In this document: positions 18,374-29,071 of the stretch, piece after piece
How the letters are laid out: each line of letters opens with the position of its first letter
Position numbering within the stretch: position 1 is the first letter of the stretch
NCBI GenBank assembly: GCA_012032555.1
Contig: JAAUSR010000014.1
Span: 39,460 to 103,459 of the forward strand
Direction of reading: 5' to 3'
Length of the DNA stretch: 64,000 bases
From: Thioploca sp.
Lineage (GTDB): Bacteria > Pseudomonadota > Gammaproteobacteria > Beggiatoales > Beggiatoaceae
Program-made: the position numbers and the translations under genes
Notes under the pieces: generated by a model
Databases searched by the model: none
What the model saw: the letters and a program-made list of their open reading frames with translations, nothing else
What the model was told of the DNA's origin: nothing

Positions 18374-20646
18374 CTAATTATTGCTTGTTATAGCAACTAC
18401 TTCAATAATTTGTCCAAAACTGATACTAGCATCATTGGTGGGTAACTGTTCCATTAAATAAACGCTAAAATCGGCTTCCTCAAGTAATCGCTTTGCCAAT
18501 TCAGTTAAGCGACGATTTTGAAAAACACCACCACCTAATCCCACCGGCCCAATAGCATATAAAGTTCGTAGCTGTTTAGCTTGGTTAAGTATGGCGTGTG
18601 CTAGACTATTGTGAAAAACGGCTGATTTTTCTGCTATGGAATTGCCGCTAGTTAGCAAATACTCGATTACCGGTGACCAATCGGTTTGCCACAAACCGGT
18701 TGAATTTAAACTCAAAGGTAATTCAAGGTAAGTAGTTGAATCATTACTCGCCGATTCTAACAACATCGGCCCTTGCCCTTCAAAGTTAGCCGTGTGTAAT
18801 ATCCCCGTTAAAGCCGCTGCCGCATCAAATAAGCGTCCTACTGCGGTCGTTTGCGGACAATTAAACCGTTGTTGCCAAGCTTGATAAAGTAACTCGGTGT
18901 TATCAACGGGAACTTGATGCCAGGAGGAATTCATCTCCCAACACAAGGCTAAGGCGCTACGCCAAGGCTCACGTCCGGCTTTCTCACCACCTGGTAAATA
19001 AAAAGGGCGTAAACTGGCTAGCCGTTGCCAGTGACCCGGTTGGCCATATAACGCTTCACCACCCCATAACGTCCCATCGACGCCCAAACCAACGCCATCC
19101 CAAGTAAAAATTAACCACGGTTGTTCATGAGGAAATTCTCCAGCTAAAGCTGAGGCATGCGCATGATGGTGAAAAACGGGTATCACCGGGAGACGACTTT
19201 GTTTAGCCCAGCGACTGCTTCCATAGTTGGGATGAGCATCACTAGCAACTATTGCTGCTTTGACGCCATAAAGGTTTTGAAAATCGTCAATCAATTGGGT
19301 AAATACGTCGAGACTACGAGGTGCGTCTAAATCACCAATATGAGGTGATACCACCACGCGATTATCCCAAGCGAGTGCAATTGTATTTTTGAGATGAGAG
19401 CCAACGGCTAACACCGGTTGTGGCAAAACGTGTGGCAAATTCAATTCCACTGGCGCACTACCCCGTCCTAATCGGAGTGGCCGTGGTTTTCCGGCAATGG
19501 TTCTATACACCGAATCATCCGCCGGGCGCACGATAGGACGATTGTGGTGTAAAAAAGCCTCCGCTACTTGGGATAAATGTTGTTCAACTTCGGCATTAGC
19601 CGTTAAAACCGGTTCCCCGCTGAGATTCGCAGAGGTCGCAATGACCGGTACCGCCAAATCGTCTAAAAGCAAATGATGTAGCGGACTATACGGTAACATC
19701 ACGCCAATTTCTGCTAATCCTGGAGCGATTTGGGCGGATAGCGAATAGTGAGCTTGTTTACGAGCTAGCACAATCGGACGTTGTGGATCTTGCAGTAAAG
19801 TGGATTCACCTGCCGTTACTTCGATTCCGACCAACTCGGCGCTCATTTGCCAAGCCGTTAAAGGTAACATCACCGCTAGCGGTTTAGCTAGACGTGGTTT
19901 TTTTTGCCGGAGCCGTAATATCGCTGCCTCATTATCAGCCACGCATAGCAATGATAACCACCAATGCCTTTCACTGCGACAATTTGACCGGCTTGCAATG
20001 CTTGCACTGCCGCAGTTAACGCCGCAGCGGTATCGCGTATCTGCGTCGCTTGCTGATGAAAATACAGTTGTGGTCCACAGCGCTGGCAAGCCAGCGGTTG
20101 CGCATGAAAGCGACGGTCCACCGGCTGATGATATTCATTAGCACACTCAGCACATAAAGTAAAATCCGCCATGCTGGTATGAGGACGATCATAAGGCAAA
20201 TGGTGAATTAAGGTATAACGCGGGCCACATTGAGTACAATTAATAAACGGATAACGATAACGTCGATCTTGAGGATCATGTAATTCGGCTAGACAATCCT
20301 GACAGGTAAAATAATCTGGTGGAACATGAATTTGCTTACCCTCCGCCACTTCACTGGCGCGAATCGTAAAAGTTGTTAATTCTTCCAGTGGACAAGGACT
20401 ACAAGATACGATTTGTGGTTGCGCTAATGGTGGTGCTTGAGGAATTAAATGGGCTAAAAAAGTGTGTACTGCCACAGCCGTGCCTTGTACTCGTATTTCA
20501 ACCTGTCCTACTTGGTTTTTAACCCAGCCAACTAAGTTACATTGCGTTGCTAACCGATAAATATAGGGTCGAAAGCCAACACCTTGCACTCGACCGGTCA
20601 GAATCACTTGTTGAGCAATAAATTGATTCACTGCATCAATACTCAT
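18374..20646 (-). CDS. hypF: Hydrogenase maturation carbamoyltransferase HypF, split by one frameshift
   Basis: Two overlapping frames make one protein. The first (from 20646) has the acylphosphatase domain (GRVQGVGFRPYIYRLA, about 17-32) and two zinc-finger pairs (CQDC...CTQC, CAEC...CQRC), and reads to KGIGGYH. The second resumes at LLCVADNEAAILRLRQKKPRLAKPLAVML and gives the YrdC-like domain, the Kae1-like domain (VFHHHAHASALAGE, WDGVGLGVDGTLWGGE) and the C-terminus ending near 18374. The break at about 19950 is repaired by one T (CATTGC should be CATTTGC). HypF transfers carbamoyl groups to HypE to build the CN ligands of [NiFe] hydrogenases. No other hyp or hydrogenase gene is in the window. 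Confidence 0.92.
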
Positions 20647-20647
20647 T

Positions 20648-22171
20648 TTATTGCGGCAAACGGGTTAACTTCCCTATCTTCCCTCGCCATTCGGCTGGAC
20701 CGAGTTGGTGAATTGAATGACCCGAGGTGTCTACTGCCACCATGACTGGCATCTCTTCGACTTCAAATTCATAGATGGCTTCCATCCCCAAATCAGCAAA
20801 AGCCACGACTCGTGCGGAACGAATCGCTTTAGAAACCAGATAAGCGGCTCCACCTACTGCGGTTAAATAAACGGCTTGGTATTTTTTAATCACATCAATA
20901 GCTTGTTGGCCACGTTCCGCTTTGCCAATCATTCCCATCAGCTTGGCGGTTCCCAACATGATTTCGGTAAATTTATCCATCCGCGTGGCGGTAGTGGGAC
21001 CAGCTGGACCAACCACTTCATCCCGCACCGCGTCGACCGGACCAACATAGTAAATAAAGCGATTAGTAAAATCCAGACCGGTGGGGAGCGGTTGATGTTG
21101 AGCAAACAGATCCGCCAGGCGTTGGTGAGCGGCATCACGACCGGTTAATAATTTGCCACTGAGCAATAAACGTTCACCGGGCTGCCATTGAATTATCTCG
21201 GCTTTAGTGACCGTATTGAGGTTCACCCGGCGAGTGCTTAATCCCTTTTCCCAGGTAACTTGAGGCCAATCTTCTAAACGCGGTGGTGTCAACTGCGCCG
21301 GACCACGACCATCCAACACCAAATGCGCATGACGAGTAGCTGCACAATTCGGAATCATCGCAACGGGTAAAGAAGCCGCATGAGTTGGATAATCCAGGAT
21401 TTTGACATCAAGCACAGTCGTTAAGCCGCCTAAACCTTGAGCACCAATCCCCAAAGCATTGACTTTTTCATATAATTCTAAGCGTAGTTCTTCAAGACGG
21501 TTGTGGGCACCACGAGTTCGGAGTTCGTGAATATCAATCGGTGCGAGGAGAGATTCTTTCGCCAATAACATCGCCTTCTCCGCCGTGCCGCCTATCCCAA
21601 TACCCAAAATTCCCGGTGGGCACCATCCCGCGCCCATTTGTGGAACTGTTTTCAGAACCCACTCAACGAGGTTATCACTGGGATTTAACATCGCCAATTT
21701 GGCTTTATTTTCCGAACCACCGCCTTTCGCCGCTAGGTTAATTTCAACAGTATCACCAGGCACCACCTCCATATGAATCACGGCTGGCGTATTATCTTGC
21801 GTATTTTGTCGCCTTCCAACCGGATCGGTCAGAATGGAAGCGCGTAACCGATTATGGGGATCCATATAAGCACGACGCACACCTTCATTGACCATAGCGG
21901 TAAGGCTCATGGTGGCTTCCCAATGAACATTCATGCCGATTTTCAAAAATACCACCGCGATCCCGGTATCCTGACAAAGGGGACGATGTCCCTCGGCACT
22001 CATCCGAGAATTCACTAAAATTTGCGCCATCGCTTCTTTAGCCGCCGCCGAATCCTCCCGCTCATAAGCTTTGCCTAAAGCTTGAATGTAATCGACTGGA
22101 TGATAATAAGAAATAAACTGAAAAGCCTCAGCAATACTTTGAATTAAATCGTCTTCACGGATAATGGTCAT
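20648..22171 (-). CDS. Fumarate hydratase, class I iron-sulfur type
   Basis: 507 residues in the single-chain class I form: an N-terminal alpha part and a C-terminal beta part. The three cluster cysteines are in CQDTG (about residue 67), GWCPPG and NCAATRH. KGGGSENKAK and VGPAGPTTATRMDKF are also conserved. It interconverts fumarate and malate in the TCA cycle and contains an oxygen-sensitive 4Fe-4S cluster. It could also be called fumA/fumB. It lies one base upstream of hypF and probably shares its transcript. Confidence 0.95.
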   Translation of the reverse strand: MTIIREDDLIQSIAEAFQFISYYHPVDYIQALGKAYEREDSAAAKEAMAQILVNSRMSAEGHRPLCQDTGIAVVFLKIGMNVHWEATMSLTAMVNEGVRRAYMDPHNRLRASILTDPVGRRQNTQDNTPAVIHMEVVPGDTVEINLAAKGGGSENKAKLAMLNPSDNLVEWVLKTVPQMGAGWCPPGILGIGIGGTAEKAMLLAKESLLAPIDIHELRTRGAHNRLEELRLELYEKVNALGIGAQGLGGLTTVLDVKILDYPTHAASLPVAMIPNCAATRHAHLVLDGRGPAQLTPPRLEDWPQVTWEKGLSTRRVNLNTVTKAEIIQWQPGERLLLSGKLLTGRDAAHQRLADLFAQHQPLPTGLDFTNRFIYYVGPVDAVRDEVVGPAGPTTATRMDKFTEIMLGTAKLMGMIGKAERGQQAIDVIKKYQAVYLTAVGGAAYLVSKAIRSARVVAFADLGMEAIYEFEVEEMPVMVAVDTSGHSIHQLGPAEWRGKIGKLTRLPQ

Positions 22172-22259
22172 AATCTATAGCTCGTTATGGTGATTAACTT
22201 ATTCAAGAAGATAGTTTGCCTCACTCAACCAGTATAATAAAATAAAATAATAAAATTGC

Positions 22260-22452
22260 GTAGGTTGGGTAGAGCGCAGCGAAACCCAACATTGATGGGA
22301 TGTTTGCTCGGTTGAGGCTAATGTCGGTTACCCGACCATTGAATTAAAAGACGAGTCAGCTATCAGGTTCTTGTAATGCGAATGAAGAGCTAAAATATTA
22401 GCCTACCAATCAATAAATTAGGTAGGTTGGGTCGAGCGCAGCGAAACCCAAC
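22260..22452. repeat. Two copies of a 31-bp GTAGGTTGGGT...AACCCAAC palindromic element
   Basis: Copies at 22260-22290 and 22422-22452 differ at one base. Each can fold through gttgggt/acccaac arms around a loop containing GAGCGCAGCGAA. They lie in the 453-base gap (22172-22624) between fumarase and the LRR gene; the gap has no gene. A partial relative ending in ttcaggctac lies at about 22500-22535. The GAGCGCAGCG core recurs in the element at 40903-40990. Confidence 0.88.
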
Positions 22453-22566
22453 AAACTTATTTTTCAATGAGTTAAATATGTTAGCACTTAATTGGCATTG
22501 TATTTCACTTCGTTACATTCAGGCTACGATTCAATTCCATTAAGTGAAGTAATAAGTCATGAACAC

Positions 22567-22611
22567 AAAAAATAACGCCCGGTGCGCTAGATCTCAGTCG
22601 TAACGCACCGG
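22567..22611 (-). terminator. Intrinsic terminator of the LRR surface-protein gene
   Basis: ccggtgcg (22579-22586) pairs with cgcaccgg (22604-22611). On the minus strand the stem is followed by GCGTTATTTTTTG, a T-rich tract. It lies 14 bases past the stop codon of the minus-strand gene. Confidence 0.75.
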
Positions 22612-22624
22612 TTTGTTTGGTAGA

Positions 22625-25600
22625 TTAATTAGTTATAGCAATTTTAATCACTTTATCACTGACAGTGACGGTACCATCCTCCAAACGGTAACCTAGATGA
22701 ATTTCAATAATGCCGGCTGGAGCGGCTAATTTACCTTGATAGATTTCCACTGTTTGAATGGGTTCCAAAATATCTTCTTTGAAAGCCAGTAAACTGGTAA
22801 AGTTGCCATCCCAAGGTAATACCTGATTGTTAGCGTCTAATCTATAGAGAGCTGGCTTACGGTTAGGCGAATCAGCGGACGTATAAGCGACATACACAAT
22901 AAAACCGGCTAATTGCCCAACTTGTTTGGGATCAACGCAGATAGTAGCACGTATCTTCACGGGTTCTGAAGAATTGACAGTGAGTTCTTGCTGGAAAGTC
23001 TCTGAAGTAGCGGCAGCACCACCGGCGAGTTGCGCACTCGTTGCCACGATTTTTCCTTGCGAATCGGTAGCAATGGCGCCAAGTTGGGGAAGTTCAGTGT
23101 TGCAAGTCGTAATAACTTCCGTATTCTGAGACATCGTCGCGTGTTTACTGTCAGTAGCTGTGAGATCGACCTGTCTCGGATCCTCAGCAAAATTGACAAA
23201 TTGCACCCCGTCACCAAAAGTCACTTGATCTTCAAACTGGACATTCTTGCCAATTTTTACATGGGAAAGGTGACTATTAGCTTTAACCGTTAGCTCTTCT
23301 AGTAAAGCTGGTGCTGTTGCTTCGCCGACAATTTCTCCCTGAACATAGCCACCAGTGATGTGGGTATCGGCTGCTAAGTGGACATTGATAAAAGTGCCAC
23401 CGACTTGACTGTTATTGGTAACGATTCCAGCTAGAGTTCCGCCATCGACTTGAGCACCCACGAAAGTGAAATCCGCCAGCGTACCTTTATTGACAATATA
23501 ACCCGTCAGCCTGCCTCCGGTTAACAGCGTATCCGGTTGAAGGGTTACTTGAGAGACAATTCCTTGGTTGTTAATCACACCGGCTAATTGACCACCGGCT
23601 ACTTTCGCGTCGGTTCCCAGTGCGGCGTTGGTTAAGGTATGTCCATTATTTTTACACAGGTAATCAATTTCACCCGTCGGTGGACAAGAAGTTAACCCTG
23701 AAATGTTAGAAATTACAGTCGTTTGAGTTACTTCAGGTGGCGGAACAGCGGGGAATGGCGGAACAACGGGTTCATCTGCTTTTGCCACTGTCGGGGTAGA
23801 GATTTCCTGATCGACTATTGGAACCGTCACTGGTGGCGATGTAGGCATTATCTCTATGGGTTGAGAATCACTCTCGGTATTCTTTCCTGCAACCGTGATG
23901 GTGATTGGCAAAACTTTCGTCATGTTAGGATCGTTTTGCGAAGTTGCTGTGACTGCCAAGGTGTTAGTTGCCCCGGATTCGGTTGATAAAGCAATTTCGA
24001 GTGCTACTTTCTTGGTTTCTGATATTTTCACTGGCAGCGGCATAGTTGGCAAGCCGTTGACAATTAAATTAGCTGGATTATCAGTCACTTTCAGTTCATA
24101 GGTATCCGCATTGGAACCGTTGTTAGTCAGTTCTAATTCCAGCGGTAAAATAGCGCCGGGTTCGCCGGAAAGTTGTGATGAGGTGGTGGTGAAAGCAAAA
24201 TCATGTGAAGTAGTTCCCACTGTCAGCAGCATTTCTTCGATAACACTCGGATCAACTTGAGAAGTTGCGGTGATAGTCATAACGCTCTTAGCACCCGATT
24301 CCGCTGGTAATGTCAGATTTAGGTTTAAATGGGCACTTTCTAATTTATTCAGTGAAACCGAAGTCGGTAACAGTTCTAAAGCCCAGTTCGCTGAATTACT
24401 CGTCTTTAAAGTATAAGTATCTATCTCATTACCTTTATTAGTTAGGGTTAACGGAATCGATAAAGTCGAACCGGGTTCGCCAAACCATTGATTAGTCTCC
24501 GTGGTTAGAGCCACCGCATGTATCGTTGCTTGAGCGACAGCGGCTTGTATTTCCGCAACCGCTTTTACCGTCGGATCCGCTTGAGAGATAGCTGTGATGG
24601 TAATTGTATCAATTTCACCCGGTTCATTGGGTAAAGCGACTTCTAACGATAATTCATGAGTATCTAAAGCTTTCACTTCCAAAGGAGAAGCGAGTTGACC
24701 TAAAACCCAACCTTTTGGATCAGTCAGTTGCAGAGTATAGGTATCGGTTTCTGGTCCACCGTTAACTAGGGTTAAAGAAACCGGTAAGATCGTTCCGGGT
24801 TCACCGGTATATTTACCGGAACCGCTGAGAGAAACGTCATACAAAATTCTGCTTGGTCCCTCATTGATGCTAGCGGCTTTTATCAGGTCGCTCAATCCCA
24901 CACCATCATCTAACAAAATGTTGTCAGAAAAGAGGTTGACTCGACCACCTGCTTCTAAAATAAAACCATGGTTATTTTTCAAATTGATAACGCCACCCTC
25001 ACCAACTGCTAAGGTGATATTGCCGGTGGCTTTGATGACAGTACTGCCGACGTTGCTCAAATCCAGTACCCAATCGTCACCACCAAAAATAGTGACATTA
25101 CCCCCTTCAATTTTGGTGCTGGCTCCCGCCAGAGAAATAACACTCGGTTCGATAAAGACATTCCCGGGCAAACCGTTTTGTGAGCAGTTGATGCCACCTT
25201 GACCGGTGCTAAAGTCACCACCCCCTAACTTCACGAGGAGAGGCGCAGCCAATCTTAGGTTACCACCATTACCGCCCACCTGATTGGATGCCGCATTACA
25301 ATTACCACCACCACCAGCGGCGATTTGTACTTCACCATAATGGTGTAAATAATGCTCACCCATTAGGGTTAAGTCACCACCTTTGCCGGCTCGTCCTGGT
25401 TGGCTATCGGTAATATCACCGCCTTTGCCTGCGATAATGATACCACCACTACCCTTAAGTGTTGCCGTATTTATGAAACTACCCCCATAAACACTGACAC
25501 CACCACCATAGGCACCATATTGTTTGCCCTTACCACCGTTACCGGCAGTGATAACACCTTCATTACGGAACAAATTCTTGGAGCCGTCGCCCACTGATAA

Positions 25601-28507
25601 AATGATACTGGCACCCGGTTGAGCACATTCGGGTTTCCCAATCACCGACCAATAATCACCAGTACATGAATATCCGGTTTCGCTTGCACCATCTTGTCCC
25701 TTAATACTGCCCTTGTTTTGCAAGTAATTCTCGGCATGAAGAATGAGGTAAGTTCCTTTATTATCTGGGCTTCTTAAGCTGCCACTGTTTTCAATACACA
25801 AGGCTTTTACAGCGGTGTAAGGAACAGCGGTTATCGCGTGACCTCTCTTGATGCGAACATTATCCTCTTGAGTAGGAATAGCCTCGCCACTGCCGGATAA
25901 CCGTGTCCAAGTCTTTGATGTGTCATTCCAATCACCACTACGCTTTGATTCGATAGTAATATTGCTATCTAAACATTCCTCTGGCGTTTTTGCTGTGCCG
26001 CGAAGTGTTATCTTTTTAGAAGGTGTATCGGAAGAACTGATGAGTATACTCGCTCGTTTTTCACCATCTACAATGGGTATAAATTGTGCTCCAAAGTCAC
26101 AGGCCTTAGCCGGATACAGCACGTTTTTATAAGCACAGTTCCAAGGGTAGAAGAAATAATTAGCTCTATCTTCAGTGAGACCGATAAAATCCCATTTCAA
26201 ATCAATATTGCCGGTATTTTCGAGCTTGAATTCTTGTATAGCTGAAGACTCACCGATGTTGACTTCACCAAAGTCATGACTGTTGGGGACTACATCGATT
26301 TTAGCGTTGCCCGCTTTGATTGCATTAGCTTGGATAATCAATTCTTTGTTGATACTGGGGTCAGTTAAAATAAACTTTAAGGAAGCTTCCTTAGTACCGA
26401 GTGTTAGGGGAGTAAAAGCCACGGTAAATTGACAAGTAGAATAATGCTGATCACCTGTACAGAATTTGCTATTTGGGTCATAGTGGAATTCACTGGCATC
26501 AGTACCCAAGAATCCAATGCTATCCACTTGTAACGTATCACAATCTCGAGCAATGATACTGATATCAAGAGAAATGGTACTATTGACGATTTTAGTACCA
26601 AAATTAAATTCTCCGGTATCCGGATCGTATCCGGCAGATTGAATTCCAAAACTACCGCCGTTCGGGCAAGTTAATAAAAAAACGGTTTGAGTGGACGCCC
26701 AATCCGGATCTTTATTACCGGGTGCTTCCAGGAAAGCAGTTACTGGGTTAGAAGCTGGAACTTTTAAATGATTGAAACCTAAGTCGGAATATCCTAACCA
26801 ACAGGTAGTTTCAGGGGATTGTGAACATAAACCAAATAAATTAGTCAATGAAACCGGAATTTCACCACTCAGTTGGTTATTATTTAGGTAAAGTGCACTT
26901 ATGCCAGTTGGTAAATCTGGAATCACTCCAGTGAAGTGATTCAGGGATAGATCGAGGCGCCATAATCCACTCGGTAAAGTTGGAATAACGCCATTAAGTT
27001 GATTGTTAGCTAAAGAAAGTTCTCCTAACTGGGGGGGAAGGGATGAAGTTTCAATTGGTCCGCTTAATTGATTATTGGAAATATTAAGAGACCATAAATT
27101 GGTCAATCCACCTAAATTGGGAAAGGCACCGCTTAATTGATTATCATACAGATATAATGTACTCAAACTGGTTGGCAAATATGAGCCATTAATGGCGTCA
27201 CTTAATTGATTATTAGAAATATCAAGAGACTGTAAGCTAGTCAAGCCACTTAAATCCGGTAAAGAATTATTCAGTTGATTACTATATAAATTAAGTGATT
27301 GTAAACTCGCTGGCAAGTACGCCGGATTAATTGACTCAGTTAAATTGGTACTCCCTAATCCAAGATAAGTTAACTGGTTTAAAGTACTTAGATCAGGAAG
27401 AGGTTGATTGAGTGGCGTGCTGTACAGATGAAGTTCTCGCAAGCTAGTTGGGAAAAGTGAGACGTCAATAGGTCCAGTTAATTGATTATTACCAGATAAA
27501 TTAAGATATTGTAACTGGGTGAGAGTACTAAAATTGGGAATCTGTCCGGTAAGTTGTTGGTTGTCATATAAATAGAGTGAATTCAAACTGAGCGGAAACA
27601 ACGCCGGATCAATCGATCCGGTTAATCCACTATATGCTAAGTTAAGCATTATTAGGTTAGTCAAAGAACTTAAATCAGGAAGCGGTTGGTTTAGAGGATT
27701 ACCCGATAAATCTAGAGATGTCAGGCTAGTTGGAAAGTGTGAAGCTAAAACAGTTCCGCTTAACCCGGTAGAACTAAGACTAAGAGAGGTTAAATTAGAT
27801 AAGTTACTTAAGTTCGTAGTAACACCATCGGGAAGAGATTGGTTTAACCCAGTGTCAGATAGAACTATTGATTCTATACCTAATGGAAAAAAAGTAGCAT
27901 CAATCGATCCTTCTAGCTCATAATTGTAACTTAAATCAAGATATTTCAAACTAGAGAAGCCACTGAAGCTAGGGATAGGTCCTATTAACTGATTTGTAGA
28001 TAAATTTAGTGATTTTAAACTTGTTGGTAGAGACGAAGTATCAATACTACCCTCTAATTTATTACAATAATCCCAACACCCGGGATAATTTCCTAAATCA
28101 AGAGTTTCTAAAAAAGTTAAATCACTTAGATCAGCAAGAACAGTCGGCGGACTTTTTTTAGGAAGCTTACCAGCTAATTTTTGATATTGTCTTGTAATAG
28201 CCGTGACATGTCCGCCATTACAACTTACTCCCTCCCAACCGGCTGGGTTTTCTCCCACTCCTTCCACCCAACTACAGGGTGTGTCAGTCACATTCCAATT
28301 ATTAGTTTGATTATCAACCCAATTTGGCCCATTAGTACTGTTATACAATGTGACTAAGGCATTGCATTCATCGGGTGAAATTTCGGTAACTGTGGCGCAA
28401 TTTGTAACAGCTTGTGCTAAAGATGACCACGTTAAAATTCCAATTAAGGGTAATAACTGCAAGCAATTAATTCTTTGGACAAACTTGTCCTGACGTAAAT
28501 TTTTCAT
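22625..28507 (-). CDS. Giant secreted leucine-rich-repeat, multi-domain surface protein
   Basis: 1960 residues, ATG after GAGGAGA. A signal peptide ends near SSLAQA (about residue 34). An LRRNT-like start (LVTLYNSTNGPNW...GWEGVSC) leads into about 20 plant-type LRRs (about 130-610) of the form LxxLxLSxNQLxGPIP. Next are ASH/choice-of-anchor-like beta domains (near SHDFGEVNIGES), a glycine-rich beta-helix-like stretch (about 870-1230), three repeats beginning GEPG(T/S/A)xLP...DTYTL (NEW3/CARDB-like), a Pro-rich linker with E and V, a Cys-containing segment (TSCPPTGEIDYLC), and a C-terminal module that resembles two modules in the gene at 53267-59582. No membrane anchor or autotransporter barrel is visible. 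The likely role is adhesion or sheath/surface structure; this is inference. Confidence 0.85.
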   Translation of the reverse strand: MKNLRQDKFVQRINCLQLLPLIGILTWSSLAQAVTNCATVTEISPDECNALVTLYNSTNGPNWVDNQTNNWNVTDTPCSWVEGVGENPAGWEGVSCNGGHVTAITRQYQKLAGKLPKKSPPTVLADLSDLTFLETLDLGNYPGCWDYCNKLEGSIDTSSLPTSLKSLNLSTNQLIGPIPSFSGFSSLKYLDLSYNYELEGSIDATFFPLGIESIVLSDTGLNQSLPDGVTTNLSNLSNLTSLSLSSTGLSGTVLASHFPTSLTSLDLSGNPLNQPLPDLSSLTNLIMLNLAYSGLTGSIDPALFPLSLNSLYLYDNQQLTGQIPNFSTLTQLQYLNLSGNNQLTGPIDVSLFPTSLRELHLYSTPLNQPLPDLSTLNQLTYLGLGSTNLTESINPAYLPASLQSLNLYSNQLNNSLPDLSGLTSLQSLDISNNQLSDAINGSYLPTSLSTLYLYDNQLSGAFPNLGGLTNLWSLNISNNQLSGPIETSSLPPQLGELSLANNQLNGVIPTLPSGLWRLDLSLNHFTGVIPDLPTGISALYLNNNQLSGEIPVSLTNLFGLCSQSPETTCWLGYSDLGFNHLKVPASNPVTAFLEAPGNKDPDWASTQTVFLLTCPNGGSFGIQSAGYDPDTGEFNFGTKIVNSTISLDISIIARDCDTLQVDSIGFLGTDASEFHYDPNSKFCTGDQHYSTCQFTVAFTPLTLGTKEASLKFILTDPSINKELIIQANAIKAGNAKIDVVPNSHDFGEVNIGESSAIQEFKLENTGNIDLKWDFIGLTEDRANYFFYPWNCAYKNVLYPAKACDFGAQFIPIVDGEKRASILISSSDTPSKKITLRGTAKTPEECLDSNITIESKRSGDWNDTSKTWTRLSGSGEAIPTQEDNVRIKRGHAITAVPYTAVKALCIENSGSLRSPDNKGTYLILHAENYLQNKGSIKGQDGASETGYSCTGDYWSVIGKPECAQPGASIILSVGDGSKNLFRNEGVITAGNGGKGKQYGAYGGGVSVYGGSFINTATLKGSGGIIIAGKGGDITDSQPGRAGKGGDLTLMGEHYLHHYGEVQIAAGGGGNCNAASNQVGGNGGNLRLAAPLLVKLGGGDFSTGQGGINCSQNGLPGNVFIEPSVISLAGASTKIEGGNVTIFGGDDWVLDLSNVGSTVIKATGNITLAVGEGGVINLKNNHGFILEAGGRVNLFSDNILLDDGVGLSDLIKAASINEGPSRILYDVSLSGSGKYTGEPGTILPVSLTLVNGGPETDTYTLQLTDPKGWVLGQLASPLEVKALDTHELSLEVALPNEPGEIDTITITAISQADPTVKAVAEIQAAVAQATIHAVALTTETNQWFGEPGSTLSIPLTLTNKGNEIDTYTLKTSNSANWALELLPTSVSLNKLESAHLNLNLTLPAESGAKSVMTITATSQVDPSVIEEMLLTVGTTSHDFAFTTTSSQLSGEPGAILPLELELTNNGSNADTYELKVTDNPANLIVNGLPTMPLPVKISETKKVALEIALSTESGATNTLAVTATSQNDPNMTKVLPITITVAGKNTESDSQPIEIMPTSPPVTVPIVDQEISTPTVAKADEPVVPPFPAVPPPEVTQTTVISNISGLTSCPPTGEIDYLCKNNGHTLTNAALGTDAKVAGGQLAGVINNQGIVSQVTLQPDTLLTGGRLTGYIVNKGTLADFTFVGAQVDGGTLAGIVTNNSQVGGTFINVHLAADTHITGGYVQGEIVGEATAPALLEELTVKANSHLSHVKIGKNVQFEDQVTFGDGVQFVNFAEDPRQVDLTATDSKHATMSQNTEVITTCNTELPQLGAIATDSQGKIVATSAQLAGGAAATSETFQQELTVNSSEPVKIRATICVDPKQVGQLAGFIVYVAYTSADSPNRKPALYRLDANNQVLPWDGNFTSLLAFKEDILEPIQTVEIYQGKLAAPAGIIEIHLGYRLEDGTVTVSDKVIKIAITN

Positions 28508-28620
28508 AGAAAAATCTCCTCATAAATTAAATTTTCCAGAAGAACATTAGTAATTGTCATACAAATTTCGGGCTTTGTCTTTTGCTATTTTGTCCAATTA
28601 AAAAAATCTTTTTAATCTCC

Positions 28621-28777
28621 AATTTGATGCTTCTGTCAAATTAAAACCCCCTTGACAAAAACCCAATTTGACACTTCTGTCAAATTCGTTACGCTTTTAT
28701 CCAGGTAATTTAAAAGTGAAATAGGGCAACTATTTAAATAAATTAGAAAATAAGTAATTTGACACTTTTGTCAAAAA
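28621..28777. promoter_or_regulatory. Three 22-bp operator-like dyads upstream of the LRR gene
   Basis: Copies at 28621-28642, 28665-28686 and 28756-28777 share the pattern AATTTGACA-CTTY-TGTCAAATT, with 9-bp inverted arms in the best copy; a single half-site TTGACAAAAA lies at about 28652-28661. Centre spacings are 44 and 91 bases. They are 114-270 bases upstream of the minus-strand ATG at 28507. The arrangement looks like clustered binding sites for a dimeric regulator. TTGAC-N6-GTCAA is two bases longer than an FNR site. No regulator can be named. Confidence 0.6.
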
Positions 28778-28825
28778 TGAATAAGTACTTGATAAGTAAA
28801 GTTATAATAACGGGAGTGCGTTCCT

Positions 28826-28851
28826 CGTTCCCATACGCTGGCATGGAAACG
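28826..28851. repeat. Imperfect hairpin CGTTCCCAT...ATGGAAACG
   Basis: Nine-base arms with one mismatch, preceded by GTTCCT. Similar GGAACGAGG text occurs at about 38495. It resembles a short dispersed palindrome. The short ORFs overlapping it (28743-28974) look non-coding. Confidence 0.45.
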
Positions 28852-29038
28852 TTGGCATGAGTTGATGTACGCTTTTTTTCCCGTGGAGAAAGGAAAATTG
28901 AAATGCCACTGTCGAAGGGGGCAAGCCAAAAACAGCGGAGATAACCCACCTATATCTCTATTTTGTGCTAACATATTATATGTTCCTCAAATTCAACTGT
29001 AAGGAAATGAAGTGAATATCAAACTTAATTTGGGGATA

Positions 29039-29071
29039 AAGATTGTAACGGTTGTATGCCGCTACAATCTT
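29039..29071. other. Stem-loop between genes
   Basis: aagattgta (29039-29047) pairs with tacaatctt (29063-29071), with an inner cgg/ccg stem across a single A-C mismatch and a 7-base loop. Role unknown. It lies within the 1.4-kb gap 28508-29900, which otherwise holds the dyads, a tandem repeat and gene remnants. Confidence 0.5.

Noticed and set aside
28743..28974. Two overlapping minus-strand ORFs of 67-68 codons
   Set aside because: They span a palindrome and the dyad cluster, lack RBS support and look like chance frames.
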